From: Nilaparvata lugens
Lineage: Eukaryota; Arthropoda; Insecta; Hemiptera; Delphacidae
Length of the DNA stretch: 64,000 nucleotides
Reading direction: 5' to 3'
NCBI RefSeq assembly: GCF_014356525.2
Contig: NC_052517.1
Location: 6,405,500-6,469,499, forward strand
This document shows, piece by piece, positions 10,474 to 20,241 of the stretch. Below the pieces are notes generated by a model. It had not been told where the DNA came from, searched no databases, and worked only from the letters and a program-made list of their open reading frames with translations. Position 1 is the stretch's first letter; each line of letters starts with the position of its first letter. The position numbers and the translations under genes are program-made.

Positions 10474-11055
10474 TATTCCCCTTTTTATTTTTCTTATATG
10501 AATCGTGTTTCTTCGCTGAACACCGCCATTATTGTTTCTAACCAGCAATGAACGTGGTTGTGGTAATTTCTCAATTATTCTTCCCTTTTCCCATTCTTTG
10601 TTATGAATATTCTGCATATATATCTCCTCTCCAACTACAAAATCTTCGGTGTTTTTAGATACATTACGATCATAGTAAAGTTTTTGAATCGATTGATTCT
10701 TTGCCATCTTGTCGATTATCTCATTAGGTGATGTGAGTGGCCCTGAAATTGATCAGTTGCGACCTGAAAACTCTGACACCAGACCTGAGCCAGCCAGGTC
10801 ACTCGATATTATTATTGTGAGGTACAATTTTTGGATTCAATGCGTAATGTGGTATAGGAATCTTGGTTCTTATATGTCTGCTATTAAGAAGCTGTGAAGG
10901 TGTATATCCCAATCCAGCTACGGGAGCATTACGATAATTTAGTAAATACAATTCCAAATCTTGCTTGTTTGCAGCTGCCTTTTTAAACATCGTTTTGAAT
11001 ATTCCAACTGCCTTTTCTGCTAATCCATTTGATTCTGAATATTTATTCAATATCT
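10474..11055 (-). pseudogene. Gypsy-type LTR retrotransposon integrase C-terminal fragment, split by a SINE
   Basis: The minus-strand frame 11050-10823 reads SESNGLAEKAVGIFKTMFKK, then DLELYLLNYRNAP and YTPSQLLNSR, which is typical of the end of the Ty3/Gypsy integrase core. The next part (10707-10438) continues with QKLYYDRN and a GEEIYMQN-type segment of the integrase C-terminal region. A SINE (10722-10822) lies between the two parts. No LTR, RT or protease is found nearby, so this is a dead fragment. The Helitron at 9802-10473 abuts its 3' end. Confidence 0.8.
10722..10822 (+). mobile_element. SINE family 1, 5'-truncated copy inside Gypsy integrase
   Basis: This carries the SINE body from TTAGGTGATGTGAGTGGCCC through CTCTGACACCAGACCTGAGC to an ATTATTATT tail. 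It interrupts the integrase reading frame and is therefore younger than the Gypsy insertion. Confidence 0.8.
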
Positions 11056-11069
11056 AACAACCATCTTTA

Positions 11070-11460
11070 TTACTTTCCTTGCCCTATTACCATAGGTAAG
11101 GAAAGTATTGCTTTCCGAAAAAAATTAAGGTACCCCAATTTCTAAATTTCTATACGTTTCCAAAGACCAAAAAACTGGTTTTTGGGTATTGGTCTGTATG
11201 TGTGTGTGTGTGTGTGTGTGTGTATGAGTGTATGTGCGTCTGTGTACACGATATCTCATCTCCCAATTAACGGAATGACTTGAAATTTGGAACTTAAGGT
11301 CCTTTCACTATAAGGATCCGACACGAACAATTTCGATCAAATGCAATTCAAGATGGCGGCTAAAATGGCGGAAATGTTGTCAAAAAAAGGTTTTTTCGTG
11401 ATTTTCTCGGAACGGCTCCAACGATTTTGATCAAATTCATACCTAAAATAGATTTTTTTT
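11070..11460 (-). mobile_element. Element S, truncated copy with (TG)n
   Basis: It begins with TTTCCTTGCCCTATTACCAT and runs through AAGGTACCCCAATTTC, a (GT)n run at about 11201-11225, and TACACGATATCTCATCTCCC to AACGGCTCCAACGATTTTGA. The orientation is opposite to the copy at 12524-13510. The distal half of the family is absent. Confidence 0.75.
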
Positions 11461-11729
11461 TTAATACATTCAAGACTAAACTGTTATTAACGTTCTGGTA
11501 ACTAATGTATTGAAATCATATGATAATGGTAAATATCATCTGTAACAGTAATATTAATAAATTAAACAACAGGTATTAATTGAACACTCTGGTTTAGAAA
11601 CATATAAAATAGAATAGAAATATGCTGGTAAAAACATTAACTAATCGTATAAAATTCAATTACTGTACAATTTACAATGATGCACTGTATAAATGTACAA
11701 TTTCATGGTACTTTTATTAAGAAATCCTA
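11461..11729. repeat. Direct repeat partner of 9419-9515, then unique AT-rich DNA
   Basis: The first 90 bp match 9419-9515. The remainder has no recognised repeat or gene. Confidence 0.6.
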
Positions 11730-11850
11730 TTGTATTAAGCGAGAAACTTCTTATCTGTTTATATTTCTATATCTGGTTATTTATGTTCAACGTATCTCGA
11801 AAACGGCTCTAACGATTCTCACGAAATTCGGAACATAGTAGGTTTATTGA
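11730..11850 (+). mobile_element. Element U fragment
   Basis: The segment AAGCGAGAAACTTCTTATCT, then TCGAAAACGGCTCTAACGAT and CGGAACATAGTAGG corresponds to the first part of the U family at 47216-47620. The rest of U resumes at about 12275, after the T element at 11846-12290, so T may have inserted into U. Confidence 0.6.
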
Positions 11851-12290
11851 CCGAGCGAAGTGAGGTCTAAGATTCAAGTCGACGGTTTGGCATTTCTCCT
11901 CATGTTTAAATGTTTGAATGTTAAAATGTTCATATGTTTATATGTTTTTATGTTGCGCATTTACGGCGAAACGCAGTAATAGATTTTCATGAAATTTGAC
12001 AGGTATGTTCCTTTTTAAAATGCGCGTCGACGTATATACAAGATTTTTGGAAATTTTGCATTTCAAGGATAATATAAAAGGAAAAAGGAGCCTCCTTCAT
12101 ACGCCAATATTGGAGTAAAAATCAGACTATAGAATTATTCATCATAAATCAGCTGACAAGTGATTACACAGATGTGTGGAGAAGCCAGTCTATTGCTGTA
12201 TTCCCATAAGGTCTATAGTTTCAATCAGGTACTTGTGGATGAGAATACTGCGTGAAGTCTACTGTTCACAGAACTAGTGTTATAAAAATT
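11846..12290 (+). mobile_element. Element T copy
   Basis: It opens with GACCGAGCGAAGTGAGGTC and contains GCGCATTTACGGCGAAACGC and GGAGCCTCCTTCATACGCC, ending near ACTGTTCACAGAACTAGTG. It is a dispersed non-coding family; other copies are at 31477-31760, 35691-36450, 37325-37727 and 48545-49370. Its class is unknown. Confidence 0.75.
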
Positions 12291-12523
12291 CGATTGCACT
12301 AGGTCTCATCCCTGGGAAAACTCGCTGAACGACATTAAAAGTATAATTTATTCATCCTTGGCTGAAACAGCTGAGACTTTCGTCGTCTGTGGATAGTTAA
12401 AAGTGAGCGAGTGATTCTGTGGAAAATCAAAATATCGCATTCCCGAATTCATAAGCTGACGTATAGCCAGCTGTAAAATATAAACTTCATCATTTTAGAG
12501 AATTGTGTTCTGTCTATCAATAA
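12275..12523 (+). mobile_element. Element U, distal part
   Basis: ATTCGATTGCACTAGGTCTC, then TCATCCTTGGCTGAAACAGC and GAATTGTGTTCTGTCTATCA match the distal part of U at 47360-47590. Together with 11730-11850 it makes a U copy interrupted by T. Confidence 0.65.
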
Positions 12524-13201
12524 AAAAAAATCAGGTGTGGCGCACTCACACAACTTTCCTTGCCGTTATGAAAATTACGCTAGTGTTCCTGACGCTAGTG
12601 TTCCCGCGCATCTCAAGTCTACTACTCAAAGATTTGAGCCAGCTGGTGACAGGGCAATAACGCTGAAGACACACATGAGGTCTGCTATCTCTTCATAGTG
12701 AATGATTTAATAGAATCAACAATAATTTGCAATTGAATAATCACGTTTTCTCGAATTTAAAGCTTATTTTCAATTTTAAGTGAAAATGTTACTAAACATT
12801 AATTGTAGAGATTTTCATGCTCAATCTACTCCACTTGATTTTTTTCGTTTCAATTGTATCTGAAGCCTGATAATTGGGAATCTATCTGCATTGTTGGGGC
12901 GAAGCTCCTGAAATTTTTACAGATATGGGACTTGTGGCAGTTGATAGAGCTTATCGATGACTATTTTAGGTAAGAATTTGATCAAAATCGTTGGAGCCGT
13001 TTCCGAGAAATCACGAAAAACCCTGTTTTTGACAACATTTTCGCCATTTTAGCCGCCATCTTGAATTGCATTTGATCGAAATTGTTCGTGTCGGATCCTT
13101 ATATTGTAAGGACCTTACGTTCCAGATTTTAAGTGATTCCGTTAATTGGGAGATGAGATATCGTGTACACAGACGCACATACACTCTCACACACACCCAC
13201 A

Positions 13202-13238
<37 letters not shown>

Positions 13239-13247
13239 ACACACACA

Positions 13248-13286
<39 letters not shown>

Positions 13287-13304
13287 ACACACACACACCA
13301 CACA

Positions 13305-13374
<70 letters not shown>

Positions 13375-13510
13375 ACAGACCAAATCCCAAAACCACTTTT
13401 TTGGACTTAGGGGACCTTGAAACGTATAGAAATTTAGAAATTGGGGTACCTTAATTTTTCGGAAAGCAATACTTTCCTTACCTATGGTAATAGGGCAAGC
13501 AAAGTAAAAA
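12524..13510 (+). mobile_element. Element S, full-length copy with long (CA)n core
   Basis: It begins AATCAGGTGTGGCGCACTCA and ends ACCTATGGTAATAGGGCAAG. Near both ends lies a 12-bp inverted motif, ACTTTCCTTGCC at the start and GGCAAGCAAAGT (consensus GGCAAGGAAAGT) at the end. A (CA)n array at about 13187-13372 sits at the same place where every other S copy has a shorter (CA)n or (TG)n. The His/Thr and Cys/Val open frames over it are repeat artefacts. Other copies: 33451-34250, 39899-40846 and 63965 to the window end. Confidence 0.75.
13187..13372. repeat. (CA)n microsatellite inside element S
   Basis: CACACA repeats are interrupted by ACC units, giving local CACACCACAC motifs. It is non-coding despite long open frames in several frames. 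Confidence 0.95.
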
Positions 13511-13649
13511 TAACGAGCAAAGCTCGGTGCCCCGATATTAGCCTTTTATTGGAGATGATATTATCATTTGAATGTCTGTCTCGAAAAAAATCAAGATACT
13601 GTTCAGTTGACACTCTATTGAGTTGACTATTGAATTCAGGGATTGTGAT

Positions 13650-14010
13650 TATAATAATTCTCCTTCTCCTACTTCTTTTTCTTCATCCATTTCTTCTACT
13701 TTCTCTTTTTCATCTTCCTCCATCCGTCCTTCCTTCGAAGGATTAGATGGATCAGAAGGAACAGTCATGGCAACATGAAGGAACATGATGGAAATCACTA
13801 AATTAATGACCATGGTGTTAGAACCCCCTTTCCACACCTACTGCTCCTCTCAATTCTTCTCCTCCTCCTCTTCCTCCTCCTCCTCCTTCTCCTCCTCCTC
13901 CTCCTCTTCCTCCTCCTCCTCCTTCTCCTCCTTCTCCTCCTCCTCCTCCTCCTCCTCTTCCACCTCCTCCTCCTTCACATCCACGGTTAGAAATCGATTG
14001 AAGGCCTCAC
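13650..14010. repeat. (CTC)n/(CTT)n microsatellite
   Basis: CTCCTC and CTTCTC repeats are densest at 13855-13975. The poly-Ser and poly-Glu frames across it are artefacts. The rest of 13640-14220 is unique with no gene seen. Confidence 0.9.
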
Positions 14011-14224
14011 TATTACACCCCCCTTTAGTACAGCCTCTGTTCAACCCCTCCTACCAGTCTACGGTATATAGAGGAAGATGCCATATATATACTTATTGTA
14101 TATACCATGTACCAGATGAAGTCTGGGATCATATGATTTGGGAAGGAGATATCTATATTTATATGGCTCTTCTATATACTGTGTGCCATATAATATGGTG
14201 TCTGTAGGATGAAGATGAAGGGGA

Positions 14225-14465
14225 GGATGAGTAGAATGAATGGGATGTGGAGGAGGAGGAGGAGGAGGAGGAGGAGGAGGAGAAAGAGAAAGAGGTGATG
14301 AATGAGGAGGAGGAGGTGGTGAAGGAGGAGAAGGAGGAGGATGTAGGATAAGTAGAATGAATGGGATGTGGTGGTGGAGGAGCAGGTAGAGGTGGAGGAG
14401 GAGCAGGAAGAGAAGGAGAAAGAGGTGATGAAGGAGGATGAGGAGTAGTAGGAGGAGGAGTGGAT
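14225..14465. repeat. (GGA)n microsatellite
   Basis: GGAGGA and GAGGAG repeats carry an internal duplication of GTAGAATGAATGGGATGTGG (at about 14231 and 14351). Confidence 0.9.
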
Positions 14466-14849
14466 CATATGATTAGAAAGGAGCGGCTGTTCTGAAATGG
14501 AAGTCTCTATTGCGCATGCTCAAAGAATATCAACCCCTTTATTTATCAGCTGTGGCTGGAAGTCAGACAGATGGGTTGTATTTGGGGTGGTTTTTGTTGT
14601 CTTTCGCACCCTCTCATTCTCTTACGCTTTCTCTCTCTCTTTCCCCAGTCGTGTATTGATGGGAAGGATATTATCTTATATCCTTTTCAGAGAACTCATT
14701 ACGCTCTTTCAATCCTATACTATTTAAACGAGCAATTTATGTTTAGATGTTTATTTATCTGTATGTGACCGGATCTCGAAAACGGCTTTTTTCATATCAT
14801 ATACAGTTCAATAATTATTTCCTTAGTCTCTCTTTTCTCTTTGTCTCTC

Positions 14850-15110
14850 TCTTTGTTTTTGGTAGAGAGTGGTAAGGATATTTTGAATATTCTTCCCGAA
14901 GAATGGACATTGATATGTCCAAAGCTCCGCCAATTTATGTACATGCATTACAATATATTATCTATAGTTATTATATTAAAAATTACTTTTTCATATCATA
15001 TACAGTTCAATAATTATTTTCTTAGTCTATATTATGTAAATTCATCTATAATTTTGCTGTATTGTAAGCTATTGTATATAAGTGTATAAGCCAGTATATA
15101 TTGTAATCTA
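14850..15110 (+). mobile_element. Retroposon 3' end D, plus orientation
   Basis: The sequence from GAATGGACATTGATATGTCC through CAAAGCTCCGCCAATTTATG to AAGCCAGTATATATTGTAAT is a family of about 250 bp whose complete copies end ACATAAATAAAGTACTCAATC plus AATC repeats. Complete or longer copies: 16185-16425 (minus), 54210-54470, 55795-56070 and 57178-57440 (minus). The shared 3' end, AATAAAG signal and short tail repeat indicate a 5'-truncated non-LTR retrotransposon. This copy is broken near its end by the fold-back at 15111-15276. Confidence 0.7.
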
Positions 15111-15276
15111 TTGAATGAAAAAGACTAAGAAATTGTCAAAAAACCACTGATTTATTGATAATTAGAAAGACCGGTTTATCAGAGATTGACAATGGTGTAA
15201 TAACCGAAACCGGTCTTTCTAATTATCAATAAATCAGTGGTTTTTTTGACAATTTCTTAGTCTTTTTCATTCAATA
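15111..15276. mobile_element. Fold-back insertion within a retroposon 3' end
   Basis: The left arm 15111-15178 (from TTGAATGAAAAAGACTAAGA to AGAAAGACCGGTTT) and right arm 15209-15276 are reverse complements with one or two indels. The loop is about 30 bp. The D tail stops just before it (TATATTGTAATC) and resumes after it (TATTGTAATCTACATAAATA at about 15321), so it appears to have inserted into the D element. Confidence 0.75.
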
Positions 15277-15319
15277 TGAATAATTACCACAATATCAACT
15301 TCTCAACTACACAAAAAGT

Positions 15320-15356
15320 ATTGTAATCTACATAAATAAAGTACTCAATCAATCAA
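15320..15356 (+). repeat. Detached tail of retroposon D
   Basis: TATTGTAATCTACATAAATA and AAAGTACTCAATCAATCAATC are the end of the D family, separated from its body by the fold-back. It runs directly into a CT microsatellite. Confidence 0.7.
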
Positions 15357-15385
15357 TCTCTCTCTCTAGCTTTCTCTATCTCTTT

Positions 15386-15478
15386 GAGAGAGTGAGAGAG
15401 AGAGATATATATTTGATATTTAATAGAGAACGTAAGATGTTCTCTATTAAATATCAAATATCTCTCACTCTCTCTCTC
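15386..15478. repeat. Palindrome inside CT/GA microsatellite
   Basis: Arms 15386-15431 and 15439-15478 share GATATTTAATAGAGAAC and its complement, with loop GTAAGAT. The outer arms are (GA)n and (CT)n, so the whole can extrude as a hairpin. Confidence 0.75.
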
Positions 15479-15501
15479 TTTTGAGGGTTAAGTGTAAGAG
15501 A

Positions 15502-15570
15502 GGGCCGGCTGCGCCCTAACTTCGCCCTCCTAGGTTTTTAATAAAGGCAGCTAATCAATCAATCAATCAA
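15502..15570 (+). repeat. Short retroposon 3' tail, (AATC)n
   Basis: Nearly identical to 8611-8680: GGCTGCGCCCTAACTTCGCC to TAATAAAGGCAGCTAATC plus repeats. It is again followed by CT microsatellite. Confidence 0.6.
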
Positions 15571-15594
15571 TCTCTCACTCTCTCTTTCTCTGAA

Positions 15595-15868
15595 GTGCTG
15601 AAGGGGAGGATATCCCCGATACCCTCTCTGAGAATGGACTTCTTAAGGTCCAAACTTCACCGTTTCATGTGAAAACATTACAGTAGTACCTTAACTTTCG
15701 CATATTTCATCATTTTTCTAGCTCAATATTATTGTAGAACTCTTTATTTTAATATGATTCACCATGTTATTTTACTGCTATTGGTATTTATTGTTAACGC
15801 TAGAACGTAAGTTGAATTTTGTTTTGTTAAACACTAGAATAAAGGAATCTGAATCTGAATCTCTCAGT
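15595..15868 (+). mobile_element. Retroposon 3' end E, (AATCTG)n tail
   Basis: From AGGTCCAAACTTCACCGTTT to CACTAGAATAAAGGAATCTG plus a GAATCTGAATCT tail. A partial copy lies at 55412-55570. It has the same layout as D and F (signal AATAAAG, short repeat tail) but a different sequence. Confidence 0.65.
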
Positions 15869-16039
15869 CGTGTATTGTTGGGAATGATATTATTTTATAT
15901 TTTTTTCAGAGAACTGACTAGGCTCTTTCAGTGTAAATAAAACAGTATTTTTGTGATGTAACTAAATAAATCGAAGGGGTTTGAACAGTTCATTCTTGGA
16001 GAATAATATCAAGGGATATCCCTTCCATTAAAGGAAATG

Positions 16040-16185
16040 AAGGAATAATAAGAGAATAATAATAGATAGGTGGAGGAGAAGGATGAGGAGGGGGTGGAGG
16101 AGCAGGAGAAAAAGTAGTAGAAGAAGAAGAAGAGAAGAAGAAGAAGATGGGGAAGAAGAACAAGAAGAAAAGGTGAGGAAGGAGG
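16040..16185. repeat. Purine-rich (GAA/GGA)n tract
   Basis: GAAGAAGAAG and GGAGGAG runs. No gene is seen in this block. Confidence 0.9.
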
Positions 16186-16187
16186 AA

Positions 16188-16221
<34 letters not shown>

Positions 16222-16425
16222 GTACTTTATTTATGTAGATTACAATATATACTGTCTTATACACTTATATACAATAGCTTACAATACAGCAAAATTATAG
16301 ATGAATTTACATGATATAGACTAAGAAAATAATTATTGAACTGTAAATGATATGAAAAAGCAATTTGTAATATAATAACTATAGATAATAATTATATTGT
16401 TATGCATCTACATAAATTGGCGGAG
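16185..16425 (-). mobile_element. Retroposon 3' end D, minus orientation
   Basis: Opens with (GATT)n, then GAGTACTTTATTTATGTAGA, and runs to CATCTACATAAATTGGCGGA. It is the reverse complement of the 54210-54470 family member and is flanked on both sides by purine tracts. Confidence 0.75.
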
Positions 16426-16429
16426 CTTG

Positions 16430-17055
16430 GCGAAGAGGGAGAAGAATAAGAAGGAGGATGATGATGATGAGAAGTGGAAGGAGAAGGAGGAGGAAAAAAG
16501 GAGGAGGAGAAGAAGAAGAAGAAGAAGAAGAAGAAGAAGAAGAAGAACAAGAAGAAGAGGTGAGGAAGTAGGAAGAGGAAGAAGAAGAAAAAGAAAAGAA
16601 GGAGGATGATGAAGAGGATAAGGAGAAGGAGGTGGAGGAGGAGAAAAAGGAGAAGAAGAAGAAGATGAGAAGCGGTGAAGCAGTGAGAGAGAATAAGAAG
16701 TATTGATGTAGTATATGACTAGAGAGGAAGAGGAAGAAGAAGATGAAAAAGAAGAGTAAAAGAAGAAGGAGGAGGTCTATGATGAGGAGTAGGAGGAGGA
16801 GCTGGAGAAGAAGAGGAGAGGACGGAGGATGAGGGAGGAAGATGAAGAAGAAGAAGAAGGAGGGAGGAGGATGGTGAGGAGAAAAAGTAGAAGAGGAACA
16901 AGAAGAAGTGGTGAGGAAGGAGGAATAGGGAGAAAGAAAAAAGTAAAGGAGGAGGAGGATGAGGAGAAGGACGTGGAGGAGGAGGAGAAAAAGGAGAAGA
17001 AGAAGAAGAAGATGGGGAAGAAGAAGAAGAAGAGAAGCGGTGAAGCAGTAAGAGA
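16430..17055. repeat. Long purine-rich microsatellite
   Basis: Irregular GAA/GGA/GAGG repeats run about 600 bp, with an internally repeated GAGAAGCGGTGAAGCAGT (at about 16666 and 17032). The Lys/Arg/Glu open frames are artefacts of the composition. Confidence 0.9.
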
Positions 17056-17332
17056 GAATAAGTAGTATTGATGTAGTATATGGCTATAAAAATTAAATTT
17101 CTTTGGAAATGAATCTCAAATCTCAAGTTTGGGAATTTCAAGATCTGGAAATGACTCATAAGAATTCCGAGGATTTCCTTTCCAACCAGATCTGACCTTA
17201 CGACCTTGTTAGACAGCTAGATTTCTGAATGTAGTTTTATTTGTACTGTATCAATAATATCCAGCATGACTAATTCCTGTGCATGAGTCACCATTTCATC
17301 AATGAGTCAGTACTTGATCAATGAATTATAAT

Positions 17333-17645
17333 GAGGTCCACGTTATAATGGCAGTGTTTAATTGAAATTGAAATTGAAATTGCTTTATTGTCTCTTCAAA
17401 ATAGATACATAATTTACATATATAGATATATAATTAGCAATGGTATTGCTATCCTTGTCTATCATTCAACAAAGCTGATAGCACTATTTCTTTCTCGCTT
17501 TGCACTGTTGCCAGATCGTCTTTTCACAATGTAGAATTAATAATTGATCAACAAAATATTCCATCTTAATTATGTAAATTTATAATGGTATTATTGAAAA
17601 ATATAATTTCTTGCTTAATAGAATATAATTGAGTATTTTAAACAA
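17333..17645 (+). mobile_element. GTCC-MITE copy interrupted by a retroposon tail
   Basis: It starts GAGGTCCACGTTATAATGGC at 17333. After about 25 bp it is broken by TTGAAATTGAAATTGAAATTG and CTTTATTGTC (17358-17430), a minus-strand retroposon tail. It then resumes with AGCAATGGTATTGCTATCC and TTGCCAGATCGTCTTTTCAC. The far end is not clear. Confidence 0.7.
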
Positions 17646-17975
17646 GAATGAACAGTTGAATAATGACGAGCTTCCCTCGTTATTTATTTATAAACTATTT
17701 TTAAAAGAACACAATTTTTTTAAATGATTGGGGAAGGATTAACAGGCACAGCCCAAAACTGTTTCTTCCCAGAATTTTGATTTTATACACTATAGTCTAG
17801 AAAGTAGGTTATGTTCCAAACGCTTGAATTCAGGTTCAATTTTTATTCCAAACATTAATTTAAAAACAAAAAAGTTCTAATTTAGATTATTTACAAACCA
17901 AATTGAATAACAAAATAACACTCACTAATCACTTAAAATTGTCAAATAATGATCAACTTTGAAAATTATGATATA
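17645..17975. repeat. Repeat V, uninterrupted copy
   Basis: GAAGGATTAACAGGCACAGC, then AAAGTAGGTTATGTTCCAAA and AACACTCACTAATCACTTAA match 41745-41948 plus 42488-42600. There the same sequence is split by an X element, so this copy is the empty-site reference for that insertion. A diverged relative is at about 63740-63920. Confidence 0.75.
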
Positions 17976-19179
17976 CTCCATGGCTTACTTTAGATAAAGG
18001 CTAGAGCGCACTACTTGGCAACGTCGCAGTCAAGCTCAGCTTCAGGCCGAGAAAAGTGAATTCACTTGGGTAGACTCCCGATTAACTACCAGCTTTACGC
18101 CCTTTATCAAATACCAATACTGAGAAATTCAATTCAATGATAGTAAAAAAAATATATAATATTAACTGATAGGCTAATTTTAACTTCAGCTCTAGGAGTT
18201 TCAAGTATAATGCCTAGCTTGGCAATATATTCCACTGTACTTACTTTTTGTGTCTGTATTTCCTACGAGCAATTTTAAGATCAAATGTATTTCATTAATA
18301 GATGAAAGTATTGAATAGTACCTTCTAAATGTGAAATAAAAATATGAAAGTCGAATATTGTCTTCTTTTTAAGAAATTTCTGAATTTAATGCATTCGCTT
18401 TTTGTGCATCTATAACTAACACCGTATGATGATACACCGTAATGATAATCGATAGTTCAATAATATCTATCAAAGGGAATATATTCTACTACCATTTAGT
18501 TTTTGTTCGTAATAATATCCATCAATTTATATTAAAACACATCATTAAGTACCCTACCCTTTATTATTATTTTTTCTTTGAAAACAAGACTTGTTTCAAT
18601 TCATATTTTTTCATTTAGAAAAATGGCTTTAGATGAATTGGAACTAGTCGTGTTTTGGAATAAAAAGATACAAAGAGTACGGTATTGAAGATTTATATCA
18701 TGTTTTAATAATTTCAAAGTACCCTTATAAAGAGAAGTGATAATTCATATTAATAATAAATTAATAGTTATTGAATTAATAATTGCTGGAATAATGATAA
18801 TTCATTCAACTTTGTCCATTAACTCAATTATATCTAGGCATAATAGTATACAAAACATTACAGAAGAATTGATATCCAATAGCAATAGTTTAATCTATCT
18901 TTACATATCTCTGTGGGTTTATAATCACATTATTGACATAAATCAAATACTTACTATCCCTACTAACAAATGCAAATGATTTCTCAATATACAATAATAC
19001 AAATGATTCTACAAAATACAATTTTTCTAATGGTGTAAAGAATCTATGCATATCAAATAAAGCAAAGTCGGCCTGAACCACACGTTGCCATATTGAACAT
19101 GTTCCGGCCTTCTATCTATAGTAGGTAGTGTATACTCTAGTTTAGAAGGATTATAATAGTAGTGGAGTTTTGAGAGAGC
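17976..19179. other. AT-rich unique sequence, no gene seen
   Basis: No repeat family of this window and no plausible exon was recognised. The 80-residue frame at 18737-18979 is AT-rich and featureless. Just before 19180 there is GGCCTTCTATCTATAGTAGG, a motif like those in the 166-bp array and the GTCC MITE. Confidence 0.45.
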
Positions 19180-19741
19180 TGCCTAACCAATAGAAATCGA
19201 GGGGTGTGGCCTCCCCCTCCACCCCCCCAGCCCCAGTCGGCCATTTTGGCCCCGCCCCCAGCCAATAGGAATGATGGGGCGTGGCCACGCCCCCCTCCAC
19301 CCCCCCTGCCCTAGTCAGCCATTCCCCCTCCACCCCCCCTGCCCTAGTCAGCCATTTTGGTACTGCCCCCTCCACCCCCCCAGCCCCAGTCGGCCATTTT
19401 GTCCCCGCCCCCAGCCAATAGGAAGCAAGGGGCGTGTTCAAAATGGCGTCGTGCCCCCACCACCCCAACCAATAGGAAGAGGCCATTGTAGCAGGTGTCC
19501 ATCTCCCCTACCCCAGCATGGGTGTGTTCAAAATGGCGTCCCCCTTCCATAGTGCCCCCACCAATAGGAAGCAGGTGTCCCCAACGGTTCCCCAGCGGCG
19601 GCGGCGGCCATCTTTGTTGTAGCAGGTGTTAACTGACATCTGCTGCCCCAGTTAACACCTGCTTAATTTGCATATTAAAAATATCCCCACATTTAAAATC
19701 TTTAAAATCACAGATATCTAAACTCTCAAACCACACTACTA
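19180..19741. repeat. Left long inverted arm
   Basis: The GC-rich outer part repeats short modules: CCAATAG at about 19188, 19264, 19428, 19472 and 19563; GC-box-like CCCCGCCCC at 19252 and 19406; and ATGGC/GCCAT modules such as GGCCATTTTGG and AAAATGGCGTC. The inner part is AT-rich, with ATTTGCATAT (an octamer-type motif) and a perfect 15-bp-arm hairpin AGCAGGTGTTAACTG (19621-19635 with 19649-19663). The arm pairs with 22039-22595. Confidence 0.85.
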
Positions 19742-19763
19742 GCGTTTGGTACAAATTAAACTA

Positions 19764-20221
19764 TGTTCCTTGTTTTCCTCCACCACAGGAAGAATGAAAA
19801 AAATTACATTTCATATTTGTTCACCACGTATGAGATGTCATTTTCCCCACACTATGCTGTAAAAGGAATGGTGGCGCTTTTTTTAATGTGCTTTCCCCAT
19901 ATTGAGAAAACTCTAATTGAATGTTGCTATAATAGGATGTAGAATAGATCGGGCTAATCTATTCTACATACTACTATAGTTATTCATTACAAAGTGTTAA
20001 TCAACATTAGGCCTATTGCACAACAATATGTTCCTTTTTTCCTCCACCACAGGAAGAATGAAAAAAATTACATTTCATATTTGTTCACGTATGAGATGTC
20101 ATTTTCCCCACACTATGCTGTAAAAGGAATGGTGGCGCTTTTTTTAATGTGCTTTCCCCATATTGAGAAAACTCTAATTGAATGTTGCTATAATAGGTTG
20201 TAGAATAGATCGGGCTAATCT
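19764..20221. repeat. Direct duplication of about 195 bp inside the long-IR unit
   Basis: TCCTCCACCACAGGAAGAATG through AATGTTGCTATAATAGG to GATCGGGCTAATCT occurs at about 19764-19960 and 20031-20221, offset 264 bp. Each copy opens with a pyrimidine tract ending in CAG that resembles a 3' splice site, and each carries a short open frame (MSFSPHYAVKGMVALFL). The first copy has an extra CAC. The sequence may be a leader or exon duplicate; its function is unknown. Confidence 0.75.
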
Positions 20222-20241
20222 ACATACATAATATATTGCAG

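Noticed and set aside
13011..13454. Long His/Thr and Cys/Val open frames
   Set aside because: They are read from a (CA)n microsatellite in several frames on both strands at once, inside element S.
16397..17065. Lys/Arg/Glu-rich proteins
   Set aside because: Encoded by purine microsatellite; reading any frame gives similar composition.
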